In this document: positions 1-6,971 of the stretch, one piece after another | Layout: the number at the start of each line of letters is the position of its first letter | Numbering within the stretch: position 1 is the first letter of the stretch | Assembly (NCBI GenBank): GCA_002068205.1 | Contig: MVZB01000130.1 | Span: forward strand, 1 to 8,967 | Source of the DNA: a candidate division BRC1 bacterium ADurb.BinA292 | GTDB taxonomy: Bacteria; Sumerlaeota; Sumerlaeia; MVZB01 | Length of the DNA: 8,967 nt | Direction: 5' to 3' | The notes under the pieces: model-generated | Told to the model about the DNA's origin: nothing | What the model saw: only the letters and a program-made list of their open reading frames with translations | Databases searched by the model: none | Position numbers and translations under genes: made by a program

Positions 1-144
1 TTGACGATGATGCCACAGCGCGCATAGGTCGATTTGCCAAGGCAGATCACCAGCACGTCGCGCGGCACCCGGAAGAACTCGACCGTCCTTGCCAGCGCGA
101 AGGAATTGGGGGGAATGATGCAGACCTCGGCTTCGCGATCGACT
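1..144 (-). pseudogene. dcd: dCTP deaminase internal fragment, cut at its 5' side and running off the left edge
   Basis: Read on the minus strand from 143 down to 3, the DNA gives 47 residues that match the middle of dCTP deaminase, which converts dCTP to dUTP for thymidylate synthesis. Visible landmarks are VCIIPPNSFALARTVEFF, then VPRDVLVICLGKSTYARCG and IIV at the edge. In GKSTYAR the Ser and Arg align with the catalytic Ser111 and Arg115 of the E. coli enzyme. The family is usually about 185-195 residues, so this is roughly the second quarter. Upstream of about 144 the similarity stops. The same frame meets a TGA (complement of 198-200) before any start codon, so this copy cannot be made as a normal protein from here. 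The wording resembles alphaproteobacterial Dcd, unlike the rest of the window. It is either a truncated gene or one side of an assembly join; the rest of the 3' part lies outside the window. Confidence 0.8.
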
Positions 145-145
145 C

Positions 146-376
146 GTGCTCGCCCTGATCCGCGGCGAGGTCTTCCAGGCGCCCCTCGCGACCGGCTTCA
201 GCGAGAACGACTGGGCGATCTGCCGGATCCGGCTGCCCGCCGGGCTCCCCACCGCCGCCGCTTACGCGATCCGCGGCCACAACGCCGCCCAGCCGGACCA
301 GGCGGGCTGGACGCCCCGCTTCACGATCCACGCGCGCAACGCCGCCCAGCCCAGGGCGTGGCCGGAGATGGAATGA
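146..376 (+). CDS. 3' end of an unrecognised gene, truncated at the dcd junction
   Basis: The frame from the GTG at 146 to the TGA at 374-376 gives 76 residues. Its codons end in G or C almost throughout, as in the real genes next door, so I take it as genuine coding sequence rather than a shadow. The GTG is only the first possible start after the junction. An in-frame TGA at 116-118 lies in the dcd-derived part, and the true N-terminus is probably missing. The peptide begins with a short hydrophobic stretch (VLALI) and contains FSENDWAICRIRLP and GWTPRFTIHARN; it has NAAQP twice. No family is recognised. It looks like the C-terminal tail of a larger protein. The next gene, glnE, ends on the opposite strand 19 bases further on. 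Confidence 0.45.
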   Translation: MLALIRGEVFQAPLATGFSENDWAICRIRLPAGLPTAAAYAIRGHNAAQPDQAGWTPRFTIHARNAAQPRAWPEME

Positions 377-399
377 GTAGGCGAAGGGTTCGGCCCTAC
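377..399. terminator. Imperfect hairpin between convergent gene ends, possible bidirectional terminator
   Basis: GTAGG (377-381) pairs with CCTAC (395-399), and CGAA (382-385) pairs with TTCG (389-392) around a GGG loop. G393 and C394 bulge out, giving nine base pairs in all. It sits just after the stop of the plus-strand fragment and includes the glnE stop codon (396-398). No run of T follows on either strand, so intrinsic termination is unproven. Confidence 0.3.
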
Positions 400-3300
400 C
401 GGACGATCTGTTCGAAATGCCGGCGGTTGCGCACCAGCCTCCGCGCCATCTCGTCCTGCAGCGTCGTCCCCTCGGCCAGCAACTCCCCCCGGCAGGCCCG
501 CTCCAGCGCCGCCAGCTTCTCGCCCCCCGAGGGGATGATCGTCTTGTCGCTGCCCGACAGCAGCCGCGCGCGCAGCTCCACCCGCCGGCACCAGATGTAA
601 TCGCGCGCGATCGCGTCGACCTGCCCGGCTTCCAGCAGACCCTGCTCGCGCGCGTAATCCAGCACCCGCCGCGTGCCGAGGCCCAGCAGCGCCGGATGAT
701 CGCGCAGGTGCGTGAGCTGGAGGTGCTGCGCGATGAACTCCAGATCCATCAGCCCGCCGCGGCCCTTCTTGAAATCGGCGAAGACCCAGCGCGGGAGATT
801 CCTGACCGAATCCTCGATCCGCCGGCGCATCGACCGGATCTCCTCGCCGATGCGCAGCTCCGGCAATCGTCGCAGCACGCGCTCGCGGACCGTTTCGGTC
901 AGCCGCGCCCCCAGCGCGCGATCGCCCGCCACCCAGCGCAGCTTCATCGCCGTCTGCAGTTCCCACGGCTGGGCGCGCTGCGCGTAGTATTCCTCGTAGC
1001 TCGTCAGGTGCGGCGCCAGCGGCGCGCCGGAACCCTCCGGCCGCAGCCGCGCGTCGATCGCATAGGCCCGCCCCTCGGCCGAAACGTGCGTCAGGAAGAA
1101 CAGCACGCGCTCGGCGAGCGCGGCCGCCGCCTCCGCCGCCGATCCGGCGCCCGCCCCGAACGGCTCCTCCCAGACGAAGATCAGATCCAGGTCCGAGGCG
1201 AACCCCAGTTCGCGCCCGCCCAGCTTGCCCAGCGCCATGACGGCGAACCCGGCCGGCAACGGCGGCAACCCGCGCTCCGCCGCGGCGCGCGCCAGCGCCT
1301 GCTCCAGCACCCGCTCCGCCGTCGCGACCAGCCGCTCGCAGTAGGCGGTGTAGTCCAGCAGCCCCGCCAGTTCGCCGAGGCTCGCCATCAGGTATTCAAA
1401 CCGGCGGAAGTAGGCCAGCGCCTGGCAGAACGCCTCCTCATCCCGGGCGCCCTGAAGCCACCGGCTCAACCGCTGGCCCATGGCGCCGGGATCCGCCGGC
1501 CCGGCAATCAGCGACAGGTCGCTCAGGTAATCGACGAACTCGGGATGCGCGATGAGCGTCTGCGCCAGCGCCTCGCCCATGCCGAAGGCCTTGAGCAGCA
1601 ATTCCAGCAGCGGCTGCGCGCCGGCGAAGGTCTCGTAGAACACCGCGCGCGCGCCGCACGCCTCGGTGAACGATTCGAAATGCGCCAGCGCCACGCGTGG
1701 TTGCGGCGCGCGCTGCAGGCAGCGCAGCAGGATCGGTAACAGGCGTTCGAACTGCTGTTGCTCGCTGACGCTCAGATAAACCGTCCGCCCCATCCCGGCC
1801 AGCCGGCGCAGCGTCTTCAGCGCGCTGCCGTCGGCCAGCTCGAACGGCTGCAGGGCCGGCAGCACGTTGCCCTCGGGCTCGGCCGAGAGCACCGCGCGCG
1901 TCGCCCGCTCGGCCTCATCGGCCGGCGCCGGCGCGGGCCGCGCCTCCGCGCCCTGCGGGAGAAAAAACTTCGCAAATGCCGCATGGACCCGCTCGGTGGT
2001 CTCGCGCCACGCCGCCTGAAGCTGTTCGCGGGGCGTCGCCCCCGGCCGCGGCGTCAGCCCGCAGCGGCGGGCCAGCGCTTCCAGTTCCCTTGGATTGTCC
2101 GGCAAGCGATGCGTCTGGCGCAGTTGCTCCATCTGCAGGCGGTGCTCCAGCGTGCGCAGGAAGATGTAGTCGCTTCGCAGCCGCTCCGCCTCCTCGCGCG
2201 GCATCAGGCCCTCGCGCGCCAGCGCCGCCAGCGCCTCCAGCGTGCTGGGTGAATCGAGGCCCGGCCGGGCGCCGCCGTGCAGGAGCTGCTGCGTCTGCAC
2301 CAGAAATTCGATCTCGCGGATCCCCCCCCGGCCCCGCTTGATCTCGCGGCCGGCATCGCCGCGACGCGCCACTTCGCCGTCGATCAGCCCCTTCAGTTCA
2401 TACACCTGGCCGACCAGCCCCTCCGCGTGCAGCGGGTTGAACACAAACGGCCGGCGCAACGCCTCAAACCCCCGCGCGACCCGCTCGTCGCCCGCCACCG
2501 GCCGCGCCTTGAGCAGCGCCAGCCGTTCCCACGTGCGCGCCTGCGTCGCGTAATAGATCTCGCACGCCGCCAGCGACCGCGTCAGCGGGCCGCTCTCCCC
2601 CTCCGGGCGCAGCCGCGTGTCGACCCGGTAGAGGTAGCCCTCGGGGCCGTGCTCCGTCAGCCAGCTCAGCATCGCCTCGGCCAGGCGCGTGAAGAACTGG
2701 TGGTTGGAGATCGCCGGCGCGCCGTCGGCCCCCCCCGTCGTTGTGCCCTCGGCCGAATAAACGAAGATGACGTCGATGTCGGACGAAAAATTCAGCTCGC
2801 CCCCGCCCAGTTTCCCCATGCCGATCACGCAGAAGCCCGCCGCGGTGGGCGCGGCGCCCGGCTCGGCGTCGTCCATCGGCGTCCCGTGGCGTTCCTCGAG
2901 CGGGCCATACGCCTCGCGCAACGCCACTCGCAGCGTGGCCGCCGCCAGTTCGCTCAGCTCGCCCGCCATCTGCATTTCGTCGCTCAGCCCGATCATCCGG
3001 CGCACGCCCAGGCGCAACAGCTCGCGGCGCTGGCAGCGGATCGCCGCATCGCGCCGCGCGGCCGGCCGCCGGAACGGCCCCAGCGCCAGCTCATATTGGC
3101 GCAGGCAGCGCTCCAGCGTGCGTGGCTGCCCCAGCTCCGGATCCTCTTCGAGCCATTCGAAAAACTGGGGGTAGCGGATCAGCAGATCGGCCAGGAATTG
3201 TGAGAAACCGAAGAGGCGGCAGAGAATCGCGAGCGTCGGCGCCGGCACCGTCGCCAGCAGCGCGCGTTGTTCACGCCCGAACCGCGCCTCGCCGTAGCGC

Positions 3301-3563
3301 AGCAGATCGAGCAGCGCCTGGTTCGCGTCGGCCGCCGCCGCCAGCGCCGGCGTCAATCCGCGCAGCAGTTCCCGGCGCGGCGCCTCGGGCAGTTCGGCGC
3401 ACAGCGCGTCCAGATGCCGCCAGGCGTCGCCCGGCTCGGCAAACCCGAGCGCCCCCAGCAGCCGGCGCCCCTCCTCCTCGCGTCCCGCGGTCAGGGCCTC
3501 GGTCAGCGGCTCGGCGAGCGCTTGCGGGTCGGCGGGTTCGGATCGGAAGGGCGCGGCGCTCAC
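396..3563 (-). CDS. glnE: Bifunctional glutamine synthetase adenylyltransferase / adenylyl-removing enzyme
   Basis: GlnE adds AMP to, and removes it from, a tyrosine of dodecameric glutamine synthetase in the cytoplasm, switching ammonia assimilation off and on; in known systems PII protein and glutamine set the direction. The 1055-residue product shows both nucleotidyltransferase halves. The N-terminal (removase) half has GMGKLGGGELNFSSDIDVI at about 248-266 with D262 and D264, then DTRLRPEGESGPL (315-327) and GRGGIREIEFLVQ (411-423). The C-terminal (adenylylating) half has GKLGGRELGFASDLDLI at about 779-795 with D791 and D793, DARLRPEGSGAPL (837-849) and GRGGLMDLEFIAQ (935-947). Both metal-binding DxD pairs are intact, so both activities are expected. 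The protein is about 110 residues longer than E. coli GlnE (946). The GTG at 3561-3563 is the first start after an in-frame TGA (complement of 3606-3608). A purine-rich GGGGAG lies about 20 bases upstream, too far for a standard ribosome site, so the exact start is uncertain. It diverges from secA. Confidence 0.96.
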   Translation of the reverse strand: MSAAPFRSEPADPQALAEPLTEALTAGREEEGRRLLGALGFAEPGDAWRHLDALCAELPEAPRRELLRGLTPALAAAADANQALLDLLRYGEARFGREQRALLATVPAPTLAILCRLFGFSQFLADLLIRYPQFFEWLEEDPELGQPRTLERCLRQYELALGPFRRPAARRDAAIRCQRRELLRLGVRRMIGLSDEMQMAGELSELAAATLRVALREAYGPLEERHGTPMDDAEPGAAPTAAGFCVIGMGKLGGGELNFSSDIDVIFVYSAEGTTTGGADGAPAISNHQFFTRLAEAMLSWLTEHGPEGYLYRVDTRLRPEGESGPLTRSLAACEIYYATQARTWERLALLKARPVAGDERVARGFEALRRPFVFNPLHAEGLVGQVYELKGLIDGEVARRGDAGREIKRGRGGIREIEFLVQTQQLLHGGARPGLDSPSTLEALAALAREGLMPREEAERLRSDYIFLRTLEHRLQMEQLRQTHRLPDNPRELEALARRCGLTPRPGATPREQLQAAWRETTERVHAAFAKFFLPQGAEARPAPAPADEAERATRAVLSAEPEGNVLPALQPFELADGSALKTLRRLAGMGRTVYLSVSEQQQFERLLPILLRCLQRAPQPRVALAHFESFTEACGARAVFYETFAGAQPLLELLLKAFGMGEALAQTLIAHPEFVDYLSDLSLIAGPADPGAMGQRLSRWLQGARDEEAFCQALAYFRRFEYLMASLGELAGLLDYTAYCERLVATAERVLEQALARAAAERGLPPLPAGFAVMALGKLGGRELGFASDLDLIFVWEEPFGAGAGSAAEAAAALAERVLFFLTHVSAEGRAYAIDARLRPEGSGAPLAPHLTSYEEYYAQRAQPWELQTAMKLRWVAGDRALGARLTETVRERVLRRLPELRIGEEIRSMRRRIEDSVRNLPRWVFADFKKGRGGLMDLEFIAQHLQLTHLRDHPALLGLGTRRVLDYAREQGLLEAGQVDAIARDYIWCRRVELRARLLSGSDKTIIPSGGEKLAALERACRGELLAEGTTLQDEMARRLVRNRRHFEQIVR

Positions 3564-3664
3564 CGTCGGCTGCTCGGCTGGACTCCCCGAAGGGGCGATG
3601 CCCGTTCAGTTTGGAGGCGAACGCCCGGCGGAAACAAGCGCAAAGACGCCCGCCCTTCTCCAGC

Positions 3665-3734
3665 ATCGCTATCGGTATCGGTATCGCAATCGATCCCCAT
3701 CCCGATCCCCATCCCGATCCCCATCCCGATCCCG
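3665..3734. repeat. Hexamer / 12-mer tandem repeat array
   Basis: The stretch is built from six-base units beginning ATC. The left half reads ATCGCT, ATCGGT, ATCGGT, ATCGCA, ATCGAT. The right half alternates ATCCCC and ATCCCG. From 3692 the same tract is three exact copies of the 12-mer GATCCCCATCCC (3692-3703, 3704-3715, 3716-3727) plus a half copy to 3733. It ends 22 bases before the -35 element of the secA promoter. The unit length is a multiple of three, so translated frames stay open through it, producing IPIPIP or GSGWGS strings that are artefacts of the repeat. Copy number may vary between strains; whether it affects transcription is unknown. Confidence 0.9.
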
Positions 3735-3755
3735 TTGCCACGGGGGGATAATCAA

Positions 3756-3785
3756 TTGACGCTCGCGCGAACCGGTTGCGATAAT
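3756..3785 (+). promoter_or_regulatory. Near-consensus sigma70-type promoter for secA
   Basis: A -35 box TTGACG (3756-3761, five of six matches to TTGACA) is followed by an 18-base spacer and a -10 box GATAAT (3780-3785, five of six matches to TATAAT). Transcription would start near 3792, giving a leader of about 57 bases before the secA start at 3849. In this GC-rich DNA such AT-rich boxes at correct spacing are unlikely by chance. The -10 overlaps one of two GATAATCA direct repeats (3747-3754 and 3780-3787). Confidence 0.7.
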
Positions 3786-3848
3786 CAGGGGATTTGCGGC
3801 CCCCTCCCCAAGGCCCGAGCGATTCCGCGCGTTCACAGGCTGTGCTTC

Positions 3849-6800
3849 ATGCTCAATTTCATTTTTCGGTGGCTGGTCGGCGATAAACGGCAGCGCAATT
3901 TCAAGCAGGTTGCGCCGATTATTGCCCAGATCAACGACTGGTGCGAGCGCTACAACAGCCTGACCGACGACGAACTCAAGGCCAAAACGACCGAATTCCG
4001 AGAGCGGCTGGCCCAGGGCGCCACGCTCGACGACCTGCTGCCCGAAGCCTACGGCGCCGTCAAGCAGGTCTGCCGCCGGCTTGTCGGCCAGAGCTGGGAA
4101 GCCGCCGGCATCCCGATCAACTGGAACGATGTCCCCTTCGATGTGCAGCTCTGCGGTGCGATCTATCTGCACCGCGGCAACGTCTGCGAAATGGCCACCG
4201 GCGAGGGCAAAACCCTCGTCGCCACGATGCCCCTCTACCTCAATGCGCTGGAAGGCAAGGGCGCGCACCTCGTCACGACCAACGATTTCCTCGCCCGCTT
4301 CGGCAAGGAGTGGGTCTCGCCCGTCTACGAGCGGCTCGGCATGACCACCGGCGTCATCCTGAGCCAGATGACCCCCGCCGAGCGCCGCGAAGCCTACAAT
4401 TGCGACATCACCTACGGCACGAACAACGAATTCGGCTTCGACTACCTGCGCGACAACATGGCCCTGCAGCCCGAACACCTGGTGCAGCGCGAGCATCACT
4501 TCGCGATCGTCGACGAGGTCGACAGCGTCCTGATCGACGAGGCGCGCACCCCGCTGATCATCTCCGGCCAGGTCGACCGCTCCACCCACCAGTTTGATCG
4601 GCTCAAGCCGCTCGTCGTCCGCCTGGTCGAAAAGCAGAACCAACTCGTCAACTCCCTGGTCGCCGAGGCCGAACGCCTGCTGGAGGGGACCGACCCGGAC
4701 AAAGTGGACGACCGGCGCTACGAAGCCGGCATGAAGCTGTTGCAGGCCCGGCTGGGATCGCCCAAGCACAAGCGCTTCACCAAGATTGCCAGCGACGGCG
4801 CGATCCGCCGGCTGATCGACCGGGTCGAGAACGACTTCATGCGCGACAAGCGGATGCGCGAACTGGAGGAAGCGCTCTATTTCGTCGTCGACGAACGCGG
4901 CCACACGATCGATCTGACTGAGCTCGGCCGCCAGACCATCTCGCCCGATAATCCCGATCTGTTCCTGCTGCCCGACCTGGTCGAGGAATTCGCCCAGCTC
5001 GGAAATCAGGGGCTCTCCGAGGAGGAGCTCGAACGCAAAAAAGAAGAGCTGATGAATCGCCACGAGGAGCGCACCGAGGAGCTGCACAACATCTCGCAGC
5101 TCCTGCGCGCCTACGTCCTCTATGAACGCGACGTCGATTACGTCGTGCAGGACAACAAGGTGGTGATCGTCGACGAATTCACCGGCCGGCTGATGACCGG
5201 ACGGCGCTGGAGCGACGGCCTGCATCAGGCCGTCGAGGCCAAGGAAGGGGTCACGATCGAGAAAGAGACCCAGACGCTCGCCACTATCACCCTGCAGAAC
5301 TACTTCCGCATGTACAAGAAGCTGGCGGGGATGACCGGCACGGCCGAGACCGAGGCCGAGGAATTCGCCCACACCTACAAGATGGACGTGTATGTCATCC
5401 CGACGAACGTGCCGATCCGGCGGCTCGATCTGAACGACCTGATCTATCGCACCGAACGCGAAAAGTTCAACGCGCTGGTGCAGGAAGTGCACCGCCTGCA
5501 CGAATACGGACTGCCGGTGCTCGTCGGCACGACCTCGGTCAACACGAGCGAGAAGCTCTCGATCATGCTGCGGCGCCAGAAGATCAGCCACAGCGTCCTG
5601 AACGCCAAGCAGCACGAGCGCGAGGCCCAGATCATCCGCCAGGCCGGGCAGTTGGGAGCCGTCACGATCGCGACGAACATGGCGGGCCGCGGCACCGACA
5701 TCAAGCTGGGCCAGGGCGTCATCAAGTGCGCCGACGGCGCCAAGCCGCCGGGGGGTAAGTACTGCGTCGCCTGCCCCAACCGCCCGCCCGGCGCCGAGGT
5801 CGACCCCGACATGCCCCCCTGCGGCCTGCAGATCCTCGGCTCGGAGCGCCACGAGGCGCGCCGCATCGACCGGCAGTTGCGCGGCCGCGCCGGCCGCCAG
5901 GGCGATCCCGGCTCCTCGCGCTTCTTCGTCTCGCTCGAAGACGAACTGATGCGCCTGTTCGCCTCCGAACGGATGGCCAAGCTCATGTCGAAGGGGTTCG
6001 TCGAGGGGGAGGCGATGAGCCATCGCATCGCCACGCGCGCCCTCGAATCGGCCCAGAAAAAAATCGAATCGATCAACTTCGAGCAGCGCAAGCGCACCCT
6101 TGACTACGACAACGTCATGAACAAGCAGCGCGAGCGGATCTACGGCATCCGCCGCGAGGCGCTGCTCGGCCAGGGCAGCAATCTCGAACGCGTCCTGGAA
6201 TTTACCGGCGAGGCGCTCGCCGACGCCTGGGAAAAACACTGCCCCGGCAACGACGAATCGGAATGGGACGTCACGGGTTTCCTCGACTGGGTCCGCCGCT
6301 ACGTCCCGCTGATCGACCTGAACAACCTGCCCCCACTGAGCGTGGACTCCGTCGACGATTACCTCAGCGAAATCCTCGAACGCTGCGCCGCCGTCTACCG
6401 CCGCAAGACCGAGATGATGGGCGAGCAGATGACCGGCGCGCTCGCCCGCTATGTCCTGCTGACGATCATCGACACGCACTGGCGCGATCACCTGCTCGCG
6501 ATCGACGAATTGCGCCACGGCATCGCCCTGCGCAGCTACGGCCAGAAGGACCCGCTGACCGAATATCAGCGCGAGGCGACCCTGCTGTTCGAGGAGATGA
6601 TGGCCGCCGTCATGCGCGAGATCTTCGAGCGCATCTATCGGGTCTATGTCGTCCAGGAGCCGACGACCGGCACGGCACGGCTGACCTACCTGAAGGAGGA
6701 GGGTCGCCAGAGCATCACCGACGCCGCCCGGTCCGCCGCCGCGCAGGCCGCCCAGGCCGCCGAAGGCCAGGCGCAACAGGGGCAGACCAGCGAGGGCGAG

Positions 6801-6971
6801 CGGCCGGCGCGGCCCAGGACCTACCGCCGCGAACAGCCCAAGACCAAACCCAATGACCCGTGCTGGTGCGGCAGCGGAAAAAAATACAAGAAATGCCACG
6901 GCAACCCCGCCCTGCAGCAGGCCCCCCTCGCCAGCCAGCCGGCCGGTCCGACGGATGATGACGCCGCCTGA
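3849..6971 (+). CDS. secA: Preprotein translocase motor ATPase SecA
   Basis: SecA binds SecYEG at the inner membrane and uses ATP to push unfolded preproteins through the channel. From the ATG at 3849 the product has 1040 residues. The N-terminus MLNFIFRWLVGDKRQ is the usual amphipathic membrane-binding helix. Walker A is MATGEGKT (115-122), Walker B is around DEVDSVLIDEARTPLIISG (222-240), and the preprotein-crosslinking domain follows. This domain is extended by about 80 residues relative to E. coli, as in Bacteroidota-type SecA. NBD2 starts near 430 (VDEFTGRLMTGRRWSDGLHQ, 441-460) and includes IATNMAGRGTDI (607-618) and the arginine-finger region RQLRGRAGRQGDPGSSRFF (675-693). A four-cysteine insert (627-658) sits inside NBD2. 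An Ala/Gln-rich linker leads to the zinc motif CWCGSGKKYKKCHG (1005-1018), which binds SecB or ribosomes in other bacteria. The frame stays open upstream to 3267, but that extension overlaps glnE, repeats and the promoter, so the ATG at 3849 is preferred. No strong Shine-Dalgarno is visible. Confidence 0.98.
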   Translation: MLNFIFRWLVGDKRQRNFKQVAPIIAQINDWCERYNSLTDDELKAKTTEFRERLAQGATLDDLLPEAYGAVKQVCRRLVGQSWEAAGIPINWNDVPFDVQLCGAIYLHRGNVCEMATGEGKTLVATMPLYLNALEGKGAHLVTTNDFLARFGKEWVSPVYERLGMTTGVILSQMTPAERREAYNCDITYGTNNEFGFDYLRDNMALQPEHLVQREHHFAIVDEVDSVLIDEARTPLIISGQVDRSTHQFDRLKPLVVRLVEKQNQLVNSLVAEAERLLEGTDPDKVDDRRYEAGMKLLQARLGSPKHKRFTKIASDGAIRRLIDRVENDFMRDKRMRELEEALYFVVDERGHTIDLTELGRQTISPDNPDLFLLPDLVEEFAQLGNQGLSEEELERKKEELMNRHEERTEELHNISQLLRAYVLYERDVDYVVQDNKVVIVDEFTGRLMTGRRWSDGLHQAVEAKEGVTIEKETQTLATITLQNYFRMYKKLAGMTGTAETEAEEFAHTYKMDVYVIPTNVPIRRLDLNDLIYRTEREKFNALVQEVHRLHEYGLPVLVGTTSVNTSEKLSIMLRRQKISHSVLNAKQHEREAQIIRQAGQLGAVTIATNMAGRGTDIKLGQGVIKCADGAKPPGGKYCVACPNRPPGAEVDPDMPPCGLQILGSERHEARRIDRQLRGRAGRQGDPGSSRFFVSLEDELMRLFASERMAKLMSKGFVEGEAMSHRIATRALESAQKKIESINFEQRKRTLDYDNVMNKQRERIYGIRREALLGQGSNLERVLEFTGEALADAWEKHCPGNDESEWDVTGFLDWVRRYVPLIDLNNLPPLSVDSVDDYLSEILERCAAVYRRKTEMMGEQMTGALARYVLLTIIDTHWRDHLLAIDELRHGIALRSYGQKDPLTEYQREATLLFEEMMAAVMREIFERIYRVYVVQEPTTGTARLTYLKEEGRQSITDAARSAAAQAAQAAEGQAQQGQTSEGERPARPRTYRREQPKTKPNDPCWCGSGKKYKKCHGNPALQQAPLASQPAGPTDDDAA
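5727..5822 (+). other. Four-cysteine insert within SecA NBD2 (residues 627-658)
   Basis: Between GTDIKLG and GLQILGSERHEARR the protein carries about 35 residues with Cys627, Cys639, Cys642 and Cys658, spaced C-x11-C-x2-C-x15-C, with several glycines and prolines. E. coli SecA has a longer insertion without this cysteine pattern at the same place. The CxxC centre suggests a structural zinc knuckle, separate from the C-terminal zinc motif. That is inference. Confidence 0.6.
6852..6902 (+). other. SecA C-terminal SEC-C zinc-binding motif
   Basis: Residues about 1002-1018 read NDPCWCGSGKKYKKCHG. Cys1005, Cys1007, Cys1016 and His1017 are the four zinc ligands of the SEC-C motif. The preceding 40 or so residues are rich in Ala, Gln, Glu and Arg and look like a flexible linker. 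In Proteobacteria this tail docks SecB or the ribosome; no SecB gene is in this window. Confidence 0.9.

Larger units (their letters stand above)
3564..3848. other. 285-base divergent intergenic region between glnE and secA
   Basis: This gap must hold the control sequences of both genes. The part next to glnE (3564-3664) has no convincing sigma70 promoter on the minus strand and only short four-base stems. The middle is a hexamer repeat array (3665-3734). The part next to secA has a good promoter (3756-3785) and a leader of roughly 57 bases. Frames do run through the gap on both strands, but they pass through the repeats and promoter and have no family resemblance, so I do not treat them as genes. 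Confidence 0.7.

Noticed and set aside
47..331. 94-codon minus-strand frame spanning the dcd junction
   Set aside because: It is in a different frame from the recognisable dcd residues and has no family resemblance.
417..1739. Long plus-strand frame opposite glnE (and similar ones at 2277-3203 and 1758-2252)
   Set aside because: Arg/Gln/Pro/Ala-rich translation typical of a shadow frame in GC-rich DNA; the opposite strand is clearly GlnE.
3271..3741. Minus-strand frame through the repeat array giving GSGWGSGWGS
   Set aside because: The peptide is a product of the 12-mer repeat and then continues out of frame through glnE, with no independent coding support.
3564..3755. Minus-strand promoter for glnE
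   Set aside because: Weak candidates (TTGTTT, TTGATT) lack a reasonable -10 box at 16-18 bases; none is better than chance.
3267..3848. 194-residue N-terminal extension of the SecA frame
   Set aside because: It overlaps the glnE 5' coding region, passes through the tandem repeat and the promoter, and SecA proteins begin at the amphipathic helix encoded from 3849.
3669..6899. 1076-codon open frame on the minus strand, antisense to secA
   Set aside because: It is the mirror of the GC-rich secA codons; its translation is Val/Leu/Asp/Gly/Ala-rich with no recognisable motif, while the plus strand encodes an unmistakable SecA.
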